Shown here: positions 34,144 through 41,745 of the stretch, piece after piece
Layout of the letters: each line of letters starts with the position of its first letter
How positions within the stretch are numbered: the stretch's first letter is position 1
Source: Akkermansiaceae bacterium
Lineage (GTDB): Bacteria > Verrucomicrobiota > Verrucomicrobiia > Verrucomicrobiales > Akkermansiaceae
Assembly: GCA_023253625.1 (NCBI GenBank)
Contig: JALRFY010000165.1
Span: forward strand, 1 to 46,440
Length of the DNA stretch: 46,440 bases
Direction: 5' to 3'
Translations under genes and position numbers: made by a program
Notes under the pieces: model-generated
Database searches by the model: none
The model's input: the letters and a program-made list of their open reading frames with translations, nothing else
Told to the model about the DNA's origin: nothing

Positions 34144-35033
34144 GGTGGCAGTTTCACGGGGTTTTTCAGGTGCATCGTCCGGAGCAGCCGGTCGATCTGC
34201 TCGTGGCGGATATGGGCGACCACATCCGGCCCGATGATTCGCGGGCGTCTGTGGGCCGCGGCCGTGAGATAGCCGATCCACCAAGCCACGGCACCGACCA
34301 CAAGTGGCCGATCCTTCAGCCTGCCGAGGCATTTCACCGACTCGAAAAGCGGGTGATAGCCCGCGGCGTAATCGCGCACGCCCATCTGCCACTTGCGGCG
34401 GAACACGCCACCCTGCGAGATGTTGCGCGGTTTGAGATGATCGACGACCAGCTCGGTGAGCAAGCGCGTGCGGTATCCGTTCATGCGGGCCATCGCGCAG
34501 GTCATGCCGTCCCAGCCACCCTCCGGGATGGGAATCAGCCCGCCGATTTTCTCGAAACACTCGCGCCGGAAAAACTGGACCGCGCCCGGCACATCCTGGC
34601 GGTTGAGTGGAAATCGGTCGCGCGGCAGGCCGATGTCAATGACCACCCCGCCGGCGAGACCGAGTCCGGAATCAGCCTCGAAGCGCCGGATGATTTGTTC
34701 GAAATAGTCGTGCTGGAAGCTGACGTCCGCATCGAGCAGGCCGAGATAACGATAATCGTCACATGCCAGGTGCCGGATTCCCCTTTCCGTGTTATGGACC
34801 ACGGCGGCGAAACTCCGGCCCGGTCTCGGATCCAGCGCCAGCAGGCGGATCCACGGGTGCTCTGCGGCTGCGGCGCGGACGATGGCGTCGGTGCCGTCGG
34901 TCGAGCCGTCACTCACGATCACCCATTCGCGCGGCCGCACGCTTTGCCCGACCACCGAGCTGATGGTCTTGCCGATGGTGGTCTGCTCGTCGCGGACGGG
35001 CGTGACCAGAACGTATGCCGGCTGATTCGTCAT
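34140..35033 (-). CDS. Family 2 glycosyltransferase
   Basis: A 297-residue GT2 protein with YVLVTPVRDEQTTIGKTISS, VIVSDGSTDGTD, LGLLDADVSFQHDYFEQII (DAD metal-binding motif) and FFRRECFEKIGGLIPIPEGG followed by WDG. The C-terminal third contains a hydrophobic segment (LVVGAVAWWIGYLTAAA) that may dip into the membrane. It overlaps the downstream deacetylase and the upstream pssE-like gene by ATGA, so the group is translationally coupled. Sugar donor unknown. Confidence 0.88.
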   Translation of the reverse strand: MTNQPAYVLVTPVRDEQTTIGKTISSVVGQSVRPREWVIVSDGSTDGTDAIVRAAAAEHPWIRLLALDPRPGRSFAAVVHNTERGIRHLACDDYRYLGLLDADVSFQHDYFEQIIRRFEADSGLGLAGGVVIDIGLPRDRFPLNRQDVPGAVQFFRRECFEKIGGLIPIPEGGWDGMTCAMARMNGYRTRLLTELVVDHLKPRNISQGGVFRRKWQMGVRDYAAGYHPLFESVKCLGRLKDRPLVVGAVAWWIGYLTAAAHRRPRIIGPDVVAHIRHEQIDRLLRTMHLKNPVKLPP

Positions 35034-35515
35034 GGCATTGGGGCGTGGATGAAATCCCTCAGCGCGCGGATCAAACCCTCCTCCGCATGGGGTGGAATCG
35101 GATCGTCGGCTGTCAGGTCATCGATACGGTCGAGGGAATCGAACAACTCGTCATCGTCAAAGGCGACGCGGATCCTGTTCATTTCCATCAACTGGCGTGC
35201 GGTGGCCAGCTGGTGGTCGTTGCGCGTTTCGCCCAGCGCCCCCCTGCGCGGCATCACGAGAATGGGTTTGGAGTGCTGCAACGCGGAAAGGATGGTGCCC
35301 ATACCGGCATGGCCGATCACGATTCGCGACGCGGCCAGCCTGCGGGTGAACTCGTCCGGCTCGAGCATGGCCGAGTGCTTGATGAACCCGGGCCGCCAGC
35401 CGCCATGCCCGATCTGCGCGAACACATCGCTGCGGTCCCTCTGGCCCGCCCAGCGGTCCACGGTGCGGACCAGGCGGTCGAATGGGATATCACTGCCAAC
35501 CGTGACGAATATCAT
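35030..35515 (-). CDS. PssE-like glycosyltransferase subunit (Alg13-type)
   Basis: A 161-residue GT28 C-terminal-type protein starting MIFVTVGSDIPFDRLVRTVD, with VIGHAGMGTILSALQHSKPI followed by PRRGALGETRNDHQ. This is the donor-binding half of a two-protein transferase, like Alg13 in eukaryotes and PssE in rhizobia. It needs the Alg14/PssD-type subunit encoded directly upstream, with which it overlaps by ATGA (35512-35515). PssD/PssE pairs usually transfer glucuronate onto the lipid-linked glucose, and the UDP-glucose dehydrogenase of this locus could supply that sugar (inference). An apparently longer open frame to 36007 merely runs through the pssD gene. Confidence 0.9.
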   Translation of the reverse strand: MIFVTVGSDIPFDRLVRTVDRWAGQRDRSDVFAQIGHGGWRPGFIKHSAMLEPDEFTRRLAASRIVIGHAGMGTILSALQHSKPILVMPRRGALGETRNDHQLATARQLMEMNRIRVAFDDDELFDSLDRIDDLTADDPIPPHAEEGLIRALRDFIHAPMP

Positions 35516-35985
35516 AACACGCTGCCGAAGCATTGCGGTCCGCGATCGCGGGCCAGGTGGGGCCATTGGGTGAGCCAGAGATGGGCGATGCGGCCGGCCT
35601 TTTGTCCGGACATCGAGAGTTCCCCGGCGTTGGCGATGCTGTCGATCCAGACCACGCGTGCGCCGAGCCATTTGCCGATGCGCAGGGCGAAGTATCCGGC
35701 GGCGGCACCGGTGGTGACCACCACGTCCGGACGCAGGCGCAGGATCAGCCATGCGATGACAAGCGCCGAGCGCAGCAAGCGCGCTTTGCTCCAGCGGTTG
35801 CCATCCGGTATGACATGGAAATCCGCACCCGGCTCGAGATCCACGCGGTATCCGGCGCGAACCGTGGCGTAGCTGACCACGCAGCCGGCGAAAGCGGGCC
35901 TGAGCCTCAGCAACTGGACCCAGTGGCCGCCGCCGGACGAGATGGCAAGCACCCGTGGGGTGCGATATGTGACAGAGCCGCTCAT
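35512..35985 (-). CDS. PssD-like glycosyltransferase subunit (Alg14-type)
   Basis: A 157-residue protein starting near RVLAISSGGGHWVQLLRLRP, with LRPDVVVTTGAAAGYFALRI and a hydrophobic segment around residues 73-100, typical of Alg14/PssD membrane-anchor subunits. It would recruit the PssE-like partner to the membrane to make the second sugar addition on the lipid carrier. Its ATG touches the stop of the upstream sugar-phosphate transferase gene (TGAATG), consistent with stepwise assembly: first sugar, then PssDE. Residue motif GGGH near position 18-21 is conserved in the family. Confidence 0.88.
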   Translation of the reverse strand: MSGSVTYRTPRVLAISSGGGHWVQLLRLRPAFAGCVVSYATVRAGYRVDLEPGADFHVIPDGNRWSKARLLRSALVIAWLILRLRPDVVVTTGAAAGYFALRIGKWLGARVVWIDSIANAGELSMSGQKAGRIAHLWLTQWPHLARDRGPQCFGSVL

Positions 35986-37467
35986 TCAAGATGCGCCGCG
36001 GCTGCACAGCACGGCGGGTATGGTTTTGAAAAGGATCTGGAGATCGAGCCCGATCGACCAGTTCTCGACGTATTCATGGTCCATCTGCATCCAGCGGTCG
36101 AAGGACACCTGGTTGCGTCCGCTGATCTGCCAGATGCAGGTGATGCCCGGTTTGACGCAGAGGCGCTTGCGGAACATCCACTCGTATTGATTCACCTCGT
36201 CAGCCAGCGGCGGGCGCGGACCGACGAGGCTCATCTCGCCGCTGAGCACATTCAGGAGCTGGGGCAGTTCGTCGATGCTGGTGCGGCGGATCAAGCGCCC
36301 GATCGGGGTGATGCGCGGATCGTTCTCGATCTTGAACGCCGGGCCATCACGCTCGTTGAGGTGGATAAGCCCGGACTTGCGCTCCTCGGCATCCACGACC
36401 ATCGAGCGGAACTTGTAGAGTTTGAATTTGCGCTGGTTCATACCGACGCGTTCCTGGACGAACAAGACCGGCCCCGGGCTGGTTAGCTTGATGATTGCCG
36501 CCACCAACAGCAGCAGGGGGGAAAAAACCACCAGCGCGAGCAGCGAGAGCGAGGCGTCGATCAGGCGCTTCACAAACAATTGCAACAACATCTGCTCGCG
36601 GAACAGGGTGATGACCATCTCGTCCTCGAATTCCTCGATGTGGAGATGGCGGAGCAGGTGGCCATCCGCAATCTCGGGTATGAGCCGCACGACGATGCCC
36701 AGCTCGCGCGCGTTCTGTATGATGCCTGCGATGTCGCTGAAACGGCTTTCCACCGGCAGGCATACGATCACCTCGTCGGCGCGCTGCCCGGTGAAGATGT
36801 TGCGGAGGTTCCGCAGCTCCCCGAGCAGCGGCCACGGGCCGGGCGGGTCATTCCGCCATTTTTCCGCGGCTTGAGGCGTCTCGGCGATGAATCCGACAAT
36901 CTTGTATCCGAGTTCGGGCCGGTCTTCGATTTTCTCCGCCATCTGGACCGATCGTGGGTTCGCGCCAATGACGAGCAGGTAGCGGTAGTTGTATCCGGAG
37001 CGGCGTGCGCTCAGCAACAGGATGCGCTGGAACAAGCGGCTCAATACACCGATGAGAGCCACCGCCGTGAAGAAAACCAGGATGTTGGTGAAGCTGAAAC
37101 TGCTTGCGGAAAAGACCGAGCTGATGATCAGCAGCCAGAGCGACGAGACGCAGATGGCCTTGATGAGGCTCTTGAGCTGCATGTTGAACGCCACAAGGCG
37201 GTCCGCCTTGTAGCGGATGAAGTAGTCGAATATGCCGATCCAGCCGATGATCAGCAGCAGCAGTCCGACGGCATCCCCAATGCGGAAGGTGGCTTCCATG
37301 GCATGGCTTCCACCCCGCATGAGCATTTCCGGCCGGTAGTGGATGATGCCGATGGCCACGGCCACCATGACCAGCTGATCGAACAACCGGAACATGTGAA
37401 TGAGCATCTTGTGGCGGAGCCGGATCATGGCTGCGTGTGTGTGGGGGAGCTTGTGAGTGGAGATCAT
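35986..37467 (-). CDS. Undecaprenyl-phosphate sugar phosphotransferase (WcaJ/polyprenyl glycosylphosphotransferase family)
   Basis: A 493-residue initiating transferase. The N-terminal half has four hydrophobic segments (about 26-44, 65-85, 103-120, 124-143), then a nucleotide-binding-like domain ([11 protein letters not shown], about 160-290). The C-terminal catalytic domain has a membrane re-entrant helix, [38 protein letters not shown] and [18 protein letters not shown]. It would load the first sugar phosphate, probably glucose-1-phosphate, onto undecaprenyl phosphate. The ATG at 37467 overlaps the Wzc-like stop (ATGA). A second enzyme of this type is encoded at 39928-41304. Confidence 0.92.
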   Translation of the reverse strand: MISTHKLPHTHAAMIRLRHKMLIHMFRLFDQLVMVAVAIGIIHYRPEMLMRGGSHAMEATFRIGDAVGLLLLIIGWIGIFDYFIRYKADRLVAFNMQLKSLIKAICVSSLWLLIISSVFSASSFSFTNILVFFTAVALIGVLSRLFQRILLLSARRSGYNYRYLLVIGANPRSVQMAEKIEDRPELGYKIVGFIAETPQAAEKWRNDPPGPWPLLGELRNLRNIFTGQRADEVIVCLPVESRFSDIAGIIQNARELGIVVRLIPEIADGHLLRHLHIEEFEDEMVITLFREQMLLQLFVKRLIDASLSLLALVVFSPLLLLVAAIIKLTSPGPVLFVQERVGMNQRKFKLYKFRSMVVDAEERKSGLIHLNERDGPAFKIENDPRITPIGRLIRRTSIDELPQLLNVLSGEMSLVGPRPPLADEVNQYEWMFRKRLCVKPGITCIWQISGRNQVSFDRWMQMDHEYVENWSIGLDLQILFKTIPAVLCSRGAS

Positions 37468-39740
37468 CCGTCTCCGAGCAGCCACGCGGGGCCGTGGCTG
37501 CGGGTTTTGTTGAAGACGCAGGAAACATCCGCCCGGCCCCTGGTGAGTTCCGAATACCCCCATTTGAGGCTTTCGCGGCTGGTGTTCCGGGCATCGAGCA
37601 CCAGCAGCACCTTGTCCATCAGGCCCGCCATGGCGAGGGTGCGGCTGGTCTGGTCCACAGGTGGCATGTCGAAGATGATATAATCATACTCGCTGGCCTG
37701 AAGCATCGGCATCATCTCATGAAGCTGGAACGGTGTGAAACGGGATGCCCCGGGCTCGTCCCGGCGTGCCGGCGCATTGGCATAATATAAACTCTGCGGG
37801 CGTTCCCTGAACCCCGGAGACCGGGCCAGCCTCAGTGCGTTGGGAAGCGAGTGGCGGGGGATTTCCCCGAACAGCGGGCTTTCCTGGGGATGGCACGAGC
37901 TGAGGTCCACCAGCAGGACCTTGACACCGCGGATCTCGGCGAAGGACTTGGCGAGGCCGGCGGCGATGGTCGAGGTGCCGGCCCCCTCCGTCATGCCGGT
38001 GACCGCCACGAGCTTGGGTTTGTGGGTGACGTTGTTGACCTCGAAGTTGAAAACAATGCGGTCCCGGATGGTTTCCGAGTAGGGCAGGATGAAATGCTCC
38101 GGGCGGTTGTGATCGTCCTCCTCGGCGATTTCGTAATCCTGATCTTCGGAGATGGCGGGCAGGCCGGCCTGGTGGTCGCTGATACGCGGGGTGTCGCCTC
38201 GGTTGCCGAGCAGCATGCCGCTGTGTCCTCCGCGGCGGAAGTAGGGGATGGAGAGCAGCAGCGGCAGTTGCAGGCGTGTCTGGATTTCCACCGGGCGCTC
38301 GACCTTGCGGTTGAAGAGCATCTCGATGAGGAACGCGAGGCCGAGCCCGAGTGCGAGACCGCCGCCCGCAAGGCCGAAAATGATTTTGCGCATCTGTGCG
38401 TCGAAGGTTTTGACCGGCTCGGAAGGCTGTTGAATGATATTGATGTTGGGTATGCGCGAGGGGTCGAGGGTCATGTCGAGCCGGGCATCCTTGAGCTTCA
38501 CTTCCAGCGAGCGGAATTCCGCGTCTTCGAGTTGCTTGCGGCGCTCGAGTTCCTCGATCCGGGCACCGATGGCGTATTGTTCTGCGAAGAGTTTGCCGAT
38601 TTCGCGCAAGTGGGCCTCGAAGACATCGATTTTGGCGCGAATGGCGGCCAGCCGGGTTTTTTCCTGTTCGAGCGAGTGCTGCGCATCGTTGCTGTTTGCG
38701 GGGTTTATGAGTGCTTTTTCGTCGGACAGCCCGGGATATGTGCCGAGCATCGAGATTCGCTTGCGATCATAGGTGGCGATCTGGTTTTGGCTTTGGGCGA
38801 GCAGTGGGTTGCCGGGTTTGAATTTAATGCGCAGCTCGAGATCGCGTTTCTGGAGGATGGCGAGCATTTCCATGACGGCGCGGAATTCGGTGATGATCTG
38901 CGGCGGCACATGCTCTGCGGCCGTGGGGGCTGTGTCATCCTCGGGGGGATTCCCGTGCCCTGGCGCCTCCAAGGCGATGATGCGGGTGCTTTGTTCGGCG
39001 AGTTCGGCACGTGCCGTCATCAGGTCTTGCTGGGTGCGGTTTTTTTGCGCGGCCAGCGACTCGGTGGCGTCCTTGAGCGAGAGGATTCCCGAGCGGGTTC
39101 GCAATTCGTTGAGTTCCGCCTCGGTTCCGGCAAGGCGCACGCCGACATCGGCGGCTTGTTTGGAGATCAGATCGAAGGAGGCCGCAGAGCGGTGGATATC
39201 GAGGTGTTTTTTGAAATAAAGCTCGATGAGTTTCTCGAGCACACTGCGGGAGATTTCACGGCCGGGGTTGTTGAAGGTGATGTGAAGCACGTTGGGGCTG
39301 GTGCCGGTCTCGACCACGAGTTCTGAGGCGATCACCCCCGCGGCTGCGGAGAGGAGTTTTGTTTCATCCCCGGGACTTTGTGCGACGGCTCCGTTGAGCA
39401 GGCGGCGCGTGCCGATCTCCGCGGCCACCTCCATGGCGAGGTCGAGACTGGAGAGAATTTCAATCTCGGTCAGGATCACCGGGTCGCCATGACGGTGGGC
39501 GGCACTGCCGGGGCTTTTCATCGCCGCATACGGGTCCACGCTGGCGCTTTCCACCACGTATCGGACCAACAACCTGGCGGTGGATTGATAGATGGGTTGC
39601 TGATGGCAATACAATCCTGCGGCGGCGGCGAATCCCGCCAGCGCAAGCAGTGAAATCATCCACTTGCGCTTGAATACCACGAAGAGGACGTCGCGCGGAT
39701 CGAAGCCTTCCCGGGTGCTCTTGGATGGGTTTTTCTGCAT
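37464..39740 (-). CDS. Wzc/GumC-like polysaccharide co-polymerase with a degenerate BY-kinase domain
   Basis: A 758-residue protein. A short cytoplasmic start leads into TM1 (about 27-45), a Wzz-type periplasmic domain with long coiled coils (about 190-430), TM2 (about 450-474) and a kinase-like domain (about 570-758). The Walker A loop reads EGAGTST (585-591), so the lysine required for ATP is replaced by Thr589; the Walker A' region is LLVDLSSCHP, lacking the second aspartate, while Walker B YIIFDMPPV is kept. There is no tyrosine-rich tail: it ends [10 protein letters not shown]. It should still set chain length and link the exporter to the Wza-like protein. The ATG at 39740 was chosen because codons before it lack homology. 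Confidence 0.88.
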   Translation of the reverse strand: MQKNPSKSTREGFDPRDVLFVVFKRKWMISLLALAGFAAAAGLYCHQQPIYQSTARLLVRYVVESASVDPYAAMKSPGSAAHRHGDPVILTEIEILSSLDLAMEVAAEIGTRRLLNGAVAQSPGDETKLLSAAAGVIASELVVETGTSPNVLHITFNNPGREISRSVLEKLIELYFKKHLDIHRSAASFDLISKQAADVGVRLAGTEAELNELRTRSGILSLKDATESLAAQKNRTQQDLMTARAELAEQSTRIIALEAPGHGNPPEDDTAPTAAEHVPPQIITEFRAVMEMLAILQKRDLELRIKFKPGNPLLAQSQNQIATYDRKRISMLGTYPGLSDEKALINPANSNDAQHSLEQEKTRLAAIRAKIDVFEAHLREIGKLFAEQYAIGARIEELERRKQLEDAEFRSLEVKLKDARLDMTLDPSRIPNINIIQQPSEPVKTFDAQMRKIIFGLAGGGLALGLGLAFLIEMLFNRKVERPVEIQTRLQLPLLLSIPYFRRGGHSGMLLGNRGDTPRISDHQAGLPAISEDQDYEIAEEDDHNRPEHFILPYSETIRDRIVFNFEVNNVTHKPKLVAVTGMTEGAGTSTIAAGLAKSFAEIRGVKVLLVDLSSCHPQESPLFGEIPRHSLPNALRLARSPGFRERPQSLYYANAPARRDEPGASRFTPFQLHEMMPMLQASEYDYIIFDMPPVDQTSRTLAMAGLMDKVLLVLDARNTSRESLKWGYSELTRGRADVSCVFNKTRSHGPAWLLGDG

Positions 39741-39766
39741 GGAAATGCGGTTCTGTGTTCCCGGTG

Positions 39767-39931
39767 TCAGGCCATGATGCTGGCACGGGTTTTTTGCCGA
39801 AGCGCCCGGGCCACGCGCTCGATGCGATCCTTGGCCAGCCTGGGGCAAATCAGTAATGATATCATTTTCGGTGGAGGTTTGTCCGGTCCGGCAGGCGAGC
39901 GGGCATGCATTTCGAGAAGCGGAATGTTCAT
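39767..39931 (-). CDS. Small hypothetical protein, 54 residues, coupled to the upstream gene
   Basis: A small open frame begins MNIPLLEMHARSPAGPDKPP and ends in a basic amphipathic stretch (LAKDRIERVARALRQKTR). Its ATG (39931-39929) overlaps the stop of the sugar-transferase/acetyltransferase gene as ATGA, the same coupling used by most genes here, and it occupies what would otherwise be the longest gap near the start of the locus. It lies 26 bases before the Wzc-like gene. I do not recognise a family. Coupled position argues for translation; short length argues for caution. It could also be a decayed gene end. Confidence 0.42.
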   Translation of the reverse strand: MNIPLLEMHARSPAGPDKPPPKMISLLICPRLAKDRIERVARALRQKTRASIMA

Positions 39932-41304
39932 TCCGATATGGCGGCAGGGGTTGCAATGGGACGTGCGGCATGGCCGGCCACGGTGGCGCCGTCCGGGACA
40001 TCGTGTGTCACCATGCTGCCGGCACCTATCATGGCATTGCGGCCCACCGTGACTCCGCCGAGGATGGTGCTGCCCGAGCCGATGGAGGCCCCATGGCGGA
40101 CGCGGGTGGGCAGGAGCGGCCAATCGCCCGGGCCTTGCGGGCTGCCATCCGGATTGAGGGCGCGGGGATGGCGGTCATTGGTGAAGACGACGCCGTGCCC
40201 GATGAATACGCCATCCTCAATGGTGACGCCTTCGCAAATGAAACTATGACTGGAGATTTTGCAGAATGCACCGATCCGCGCGCCCTTCTGGATCTCGACG
40301 AATGCGCCGATGCGCGTGCCCTCGCCAATGACGCAGCCATAAAGATTGACGAAGGCATGAATGGTGACGCCACGGCCGAGCGTCACATCATCCGAGATGC
40401 GCCGATGGTTTTCCAAAGCGGCGGAGTGCTTCGTTCCGGGCCCGCGTCTGGTTCCCGGGCCGTCTGCTTCGCCGGAGACCGGCCATCCGGGACTCTGGGT
40501 GCCTGTCTCATTGAGAGTCCCGCTGTTGGAGGCGGCATTGGCTGGCTCCGGCCTGTGGATGGCGGCACGGTGCCGGATACAGGCCATGTGCAGCTGGGAG
40601 CAAACGGCCCGCGGCGTCTGGCAGATGATCTTCAGATCCAGCGGCACGCAGGCATGGCGCACGTAGCCAGCATCCATGGCATTCATCTCGTCGAATGTCG
40701 CGAGGTTTCTGCCTTGGACTTGCCAGACGCCGGTGAGACCCGGCAACGCCTGGAATCGAACGCGCTGGATGCCGGTGAAATAGCGGTATTCCTCTGGCAG
40801 GCACGGGCGTGGGCCGACGAGGCTCATTTCCCCACGCAGAATGTTGAGGAGCTGCGGCAGTTCGTCGATGCCGGACGCCCGGAGCAGGCAGCCACCTGGA
40901 ATCAGCCGGGGATCGCGAATCAGGTCCAGCTTGACCATCGGGCGGTTGTTTTCCACCAGATTCCTGAAGTGTCTCAGGTGGCTGGTGCATTCCGAGTCCG
41001 GCCGCATGGTGCGGAATTTGTACAGCATAAAACATCGGCCATCGCGGCCGATGCGGGTCTGGCGGAAAATCGCCGGACCTTGGGAAACGAGTTTGATCCA
41101 GAGGGTGACGAAGGCGGCGAGCGGCAGGATCACTGGCAGTCCGATCAGGATCAGAGTGATATCCAACAGGCGCTTACCGGAAACTGCGGCCAGGGAAGAT
41201 CCCAGGCAATCCGCCGCAAGGCGACGGGCTGCGGTTGGCAAATGGGGGATGGAATTGTGATGGAGGGACACGCAACGTGCCCTCACTGGTGAAGTGGAGC
41301 TCAT
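39928..41304 (-). CDS. Fusion of a sugar-phosphate transferase and a hexapeptide acetyltransferase
   Basis: A 458-residue two-enzyme protein. Residues about 41-240 are a short-form bacterial sugar transferase with one membrane helix: KRLLDITLILIGLPVILPLA, LYKFRTM (94-100), IDELPQLLN (146-154), SLVGPRP (161-167) and PGLTGVWQVQGRN. A Pro/Gly-rich linker (about 250-300) leads to a left-handed beta-helix (about 303-450) with FVEIQKGARIG, SHSFICEGVTIEDG and GHGVVFTNDRHPRALNPDG, like WlbB-type N-acetyltransferases. It would attach the first sugar phosphate to the lipid carrier and acetylate an amino sugar. First gene of the locus; no Shine-Dalgarno, and its ATG abuts a C-rich repeat, so an internal GTG start (41286) is possible. 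Confidence 0.88.
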   Translation of the reverse strand: MSSTSPVRARCVSLHHNSIPHLPTAARRLAADCLGSSLAAVSGKRLLDITLILIGLPVILPLAAFVTLWIKLVSQGPAIFRQTRIGRDGRCFMLYKFRTMRPDSECTSHLRHFRNLVENNRPMVKLDLIRDPRLIPGGCLLRASGIDELPQLLNILRGEMSLVGPRPCLPEEYRYFTGIQRVRFQALPGLTGVWQVQGRNLATFDEMNAMDAGYVRHACVPLDLKIICQTPRAVCSQLHMACIRHRAAIHRPEPANAASNSGTLNETGTQSPGWPVSGEADGPGTRRGPGTKHSAALENHRRISDDVTLGRGVTIHAFVNLYGCVIGEGTRIGAFVEIQKGARIGAFCKISSHSFICEGVTIEDGVFIGHGVVFTNDRHPRALNPDGSPQGPGDWPLLPTRVRHGASIGSGSTILGGVTVGRNAMIGAGSMVTHDVPDGATVAGHAARPIATPAAISE

Positions 41305-41376
41305 GGGGGGATGGGGGGATGGGGGATGGGGGGATGGGGGATGGGGGATGGGGGGTGGGGGATGGGGGATGGGGGG
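41303..41376. repeat. ATGGGGG(G) tandem repeat abutting the first start codon of the locus
   Basis: Ten near-perfect units of 6-8 bases (ATGGGGGG or ATGGGGG, one lacking AT) run from 41303 to 41376. On the plus strand this is a string of ten G5/G6 runs, able to form G-quadruplexes; on the minus (coding) strand it gives a CCCCCAT leader that ends exactly at the ATG of the transferase fusion. Unit length varies between 7 and 8 bases, a form prone to slippage. Confidence 0.92.
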
Positions 41377-41745
41377 CAGATAATCAGTTCCGGGGGGATG
41401 TTGCAGCTGTGTTCAATGGAATCGTATCTGATGGCGGATATATCTGCCCGGAATCCTGTCTGGAAACGCTGCCGCCATTGGGCGCTTGTAGTTCAATGGC
41501 ATAAAATCAGGCGTGCATCAAGTAGTCAAGCTGAAATATGCAAGCTGGATGATGTTATATCGCGGGGCCTGACGTGATGTGATCAGTTAAGTGAATTTGA
41601 TAATAACATGATCTTTTTTACATGCCGGGCTGCAAGGGGAGGGCGAATGACAGCGGGGCGTGATGATCCTGAATGGAAGATTTCCGGATGAGGCGTCCGC
41701 TTGCGGGCCGCATGAGGATATCGGCACCGGCCGGAGCGGCCGCCA
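41377..41745. other. Intergenic control region between the regulator pair and the polysaccharide locus
   Basis: About 370 bases with no gene I can support. It holds the candidate promoter of the polysaccharide locus (41501-41529) and the roughly 120 bases of leader before the G-rich repeat. The part next to the phosphatase gene (41583-41745) contains GC-rich partial inverted repeats but no clean terminator. The stretch 41460-41620 is AT-richer than the surrounding genes. An open frame crossing 41583-42473 on the minus strand is a shadow of the phosphatase gene. Confidence 0.6.
41501..41529 (-). promoter_or_regulatory. Candidate sigma-70 type promoter for the polysaccharide locus
   Basis: On the minus strand TTGACT (41529-41524) is followed after exactly 17 bases by TTTTAT (41506-41501). 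The -35 box matches consensus in five of six positions, the -10 box in four. Transcription would begin near 41494 and give a leader of about 190 bases that includes the whole C-rich tract. It is the best match upstream of the first gene. Confidence 0.45.

Noticed and set aside
34170-35573. 467-codon plus-strand open frame
   Set aside because: Antisense to the GT2 and PssE/PssD-like genes, whose motifs and ATGA overlaps are decisive.
35515-36007. N-terminal extension of the PssE-like gene
   Set aside because: The extended frame is Arg/His-rich and lies over the PssD-like gene; the MIFVTVG start with ATGA overlap is the true one.
37851-39326. 491-codon plus-strand open frame
   Set aside because: Antisense shadow of the Wzc-like gene; the minus frame has clear Wzz, coiled-coil and Walker B features, and the plus frame has none.
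41235-41577. Gly/Trp-rich plus-strand open frames across the G-rich repeat
   Set aside because: The protein repeats (MGDGGWG-like) come directly from the ATGGGGG units; no ribosome site, and the frames overlap the transferase start on the other strand.
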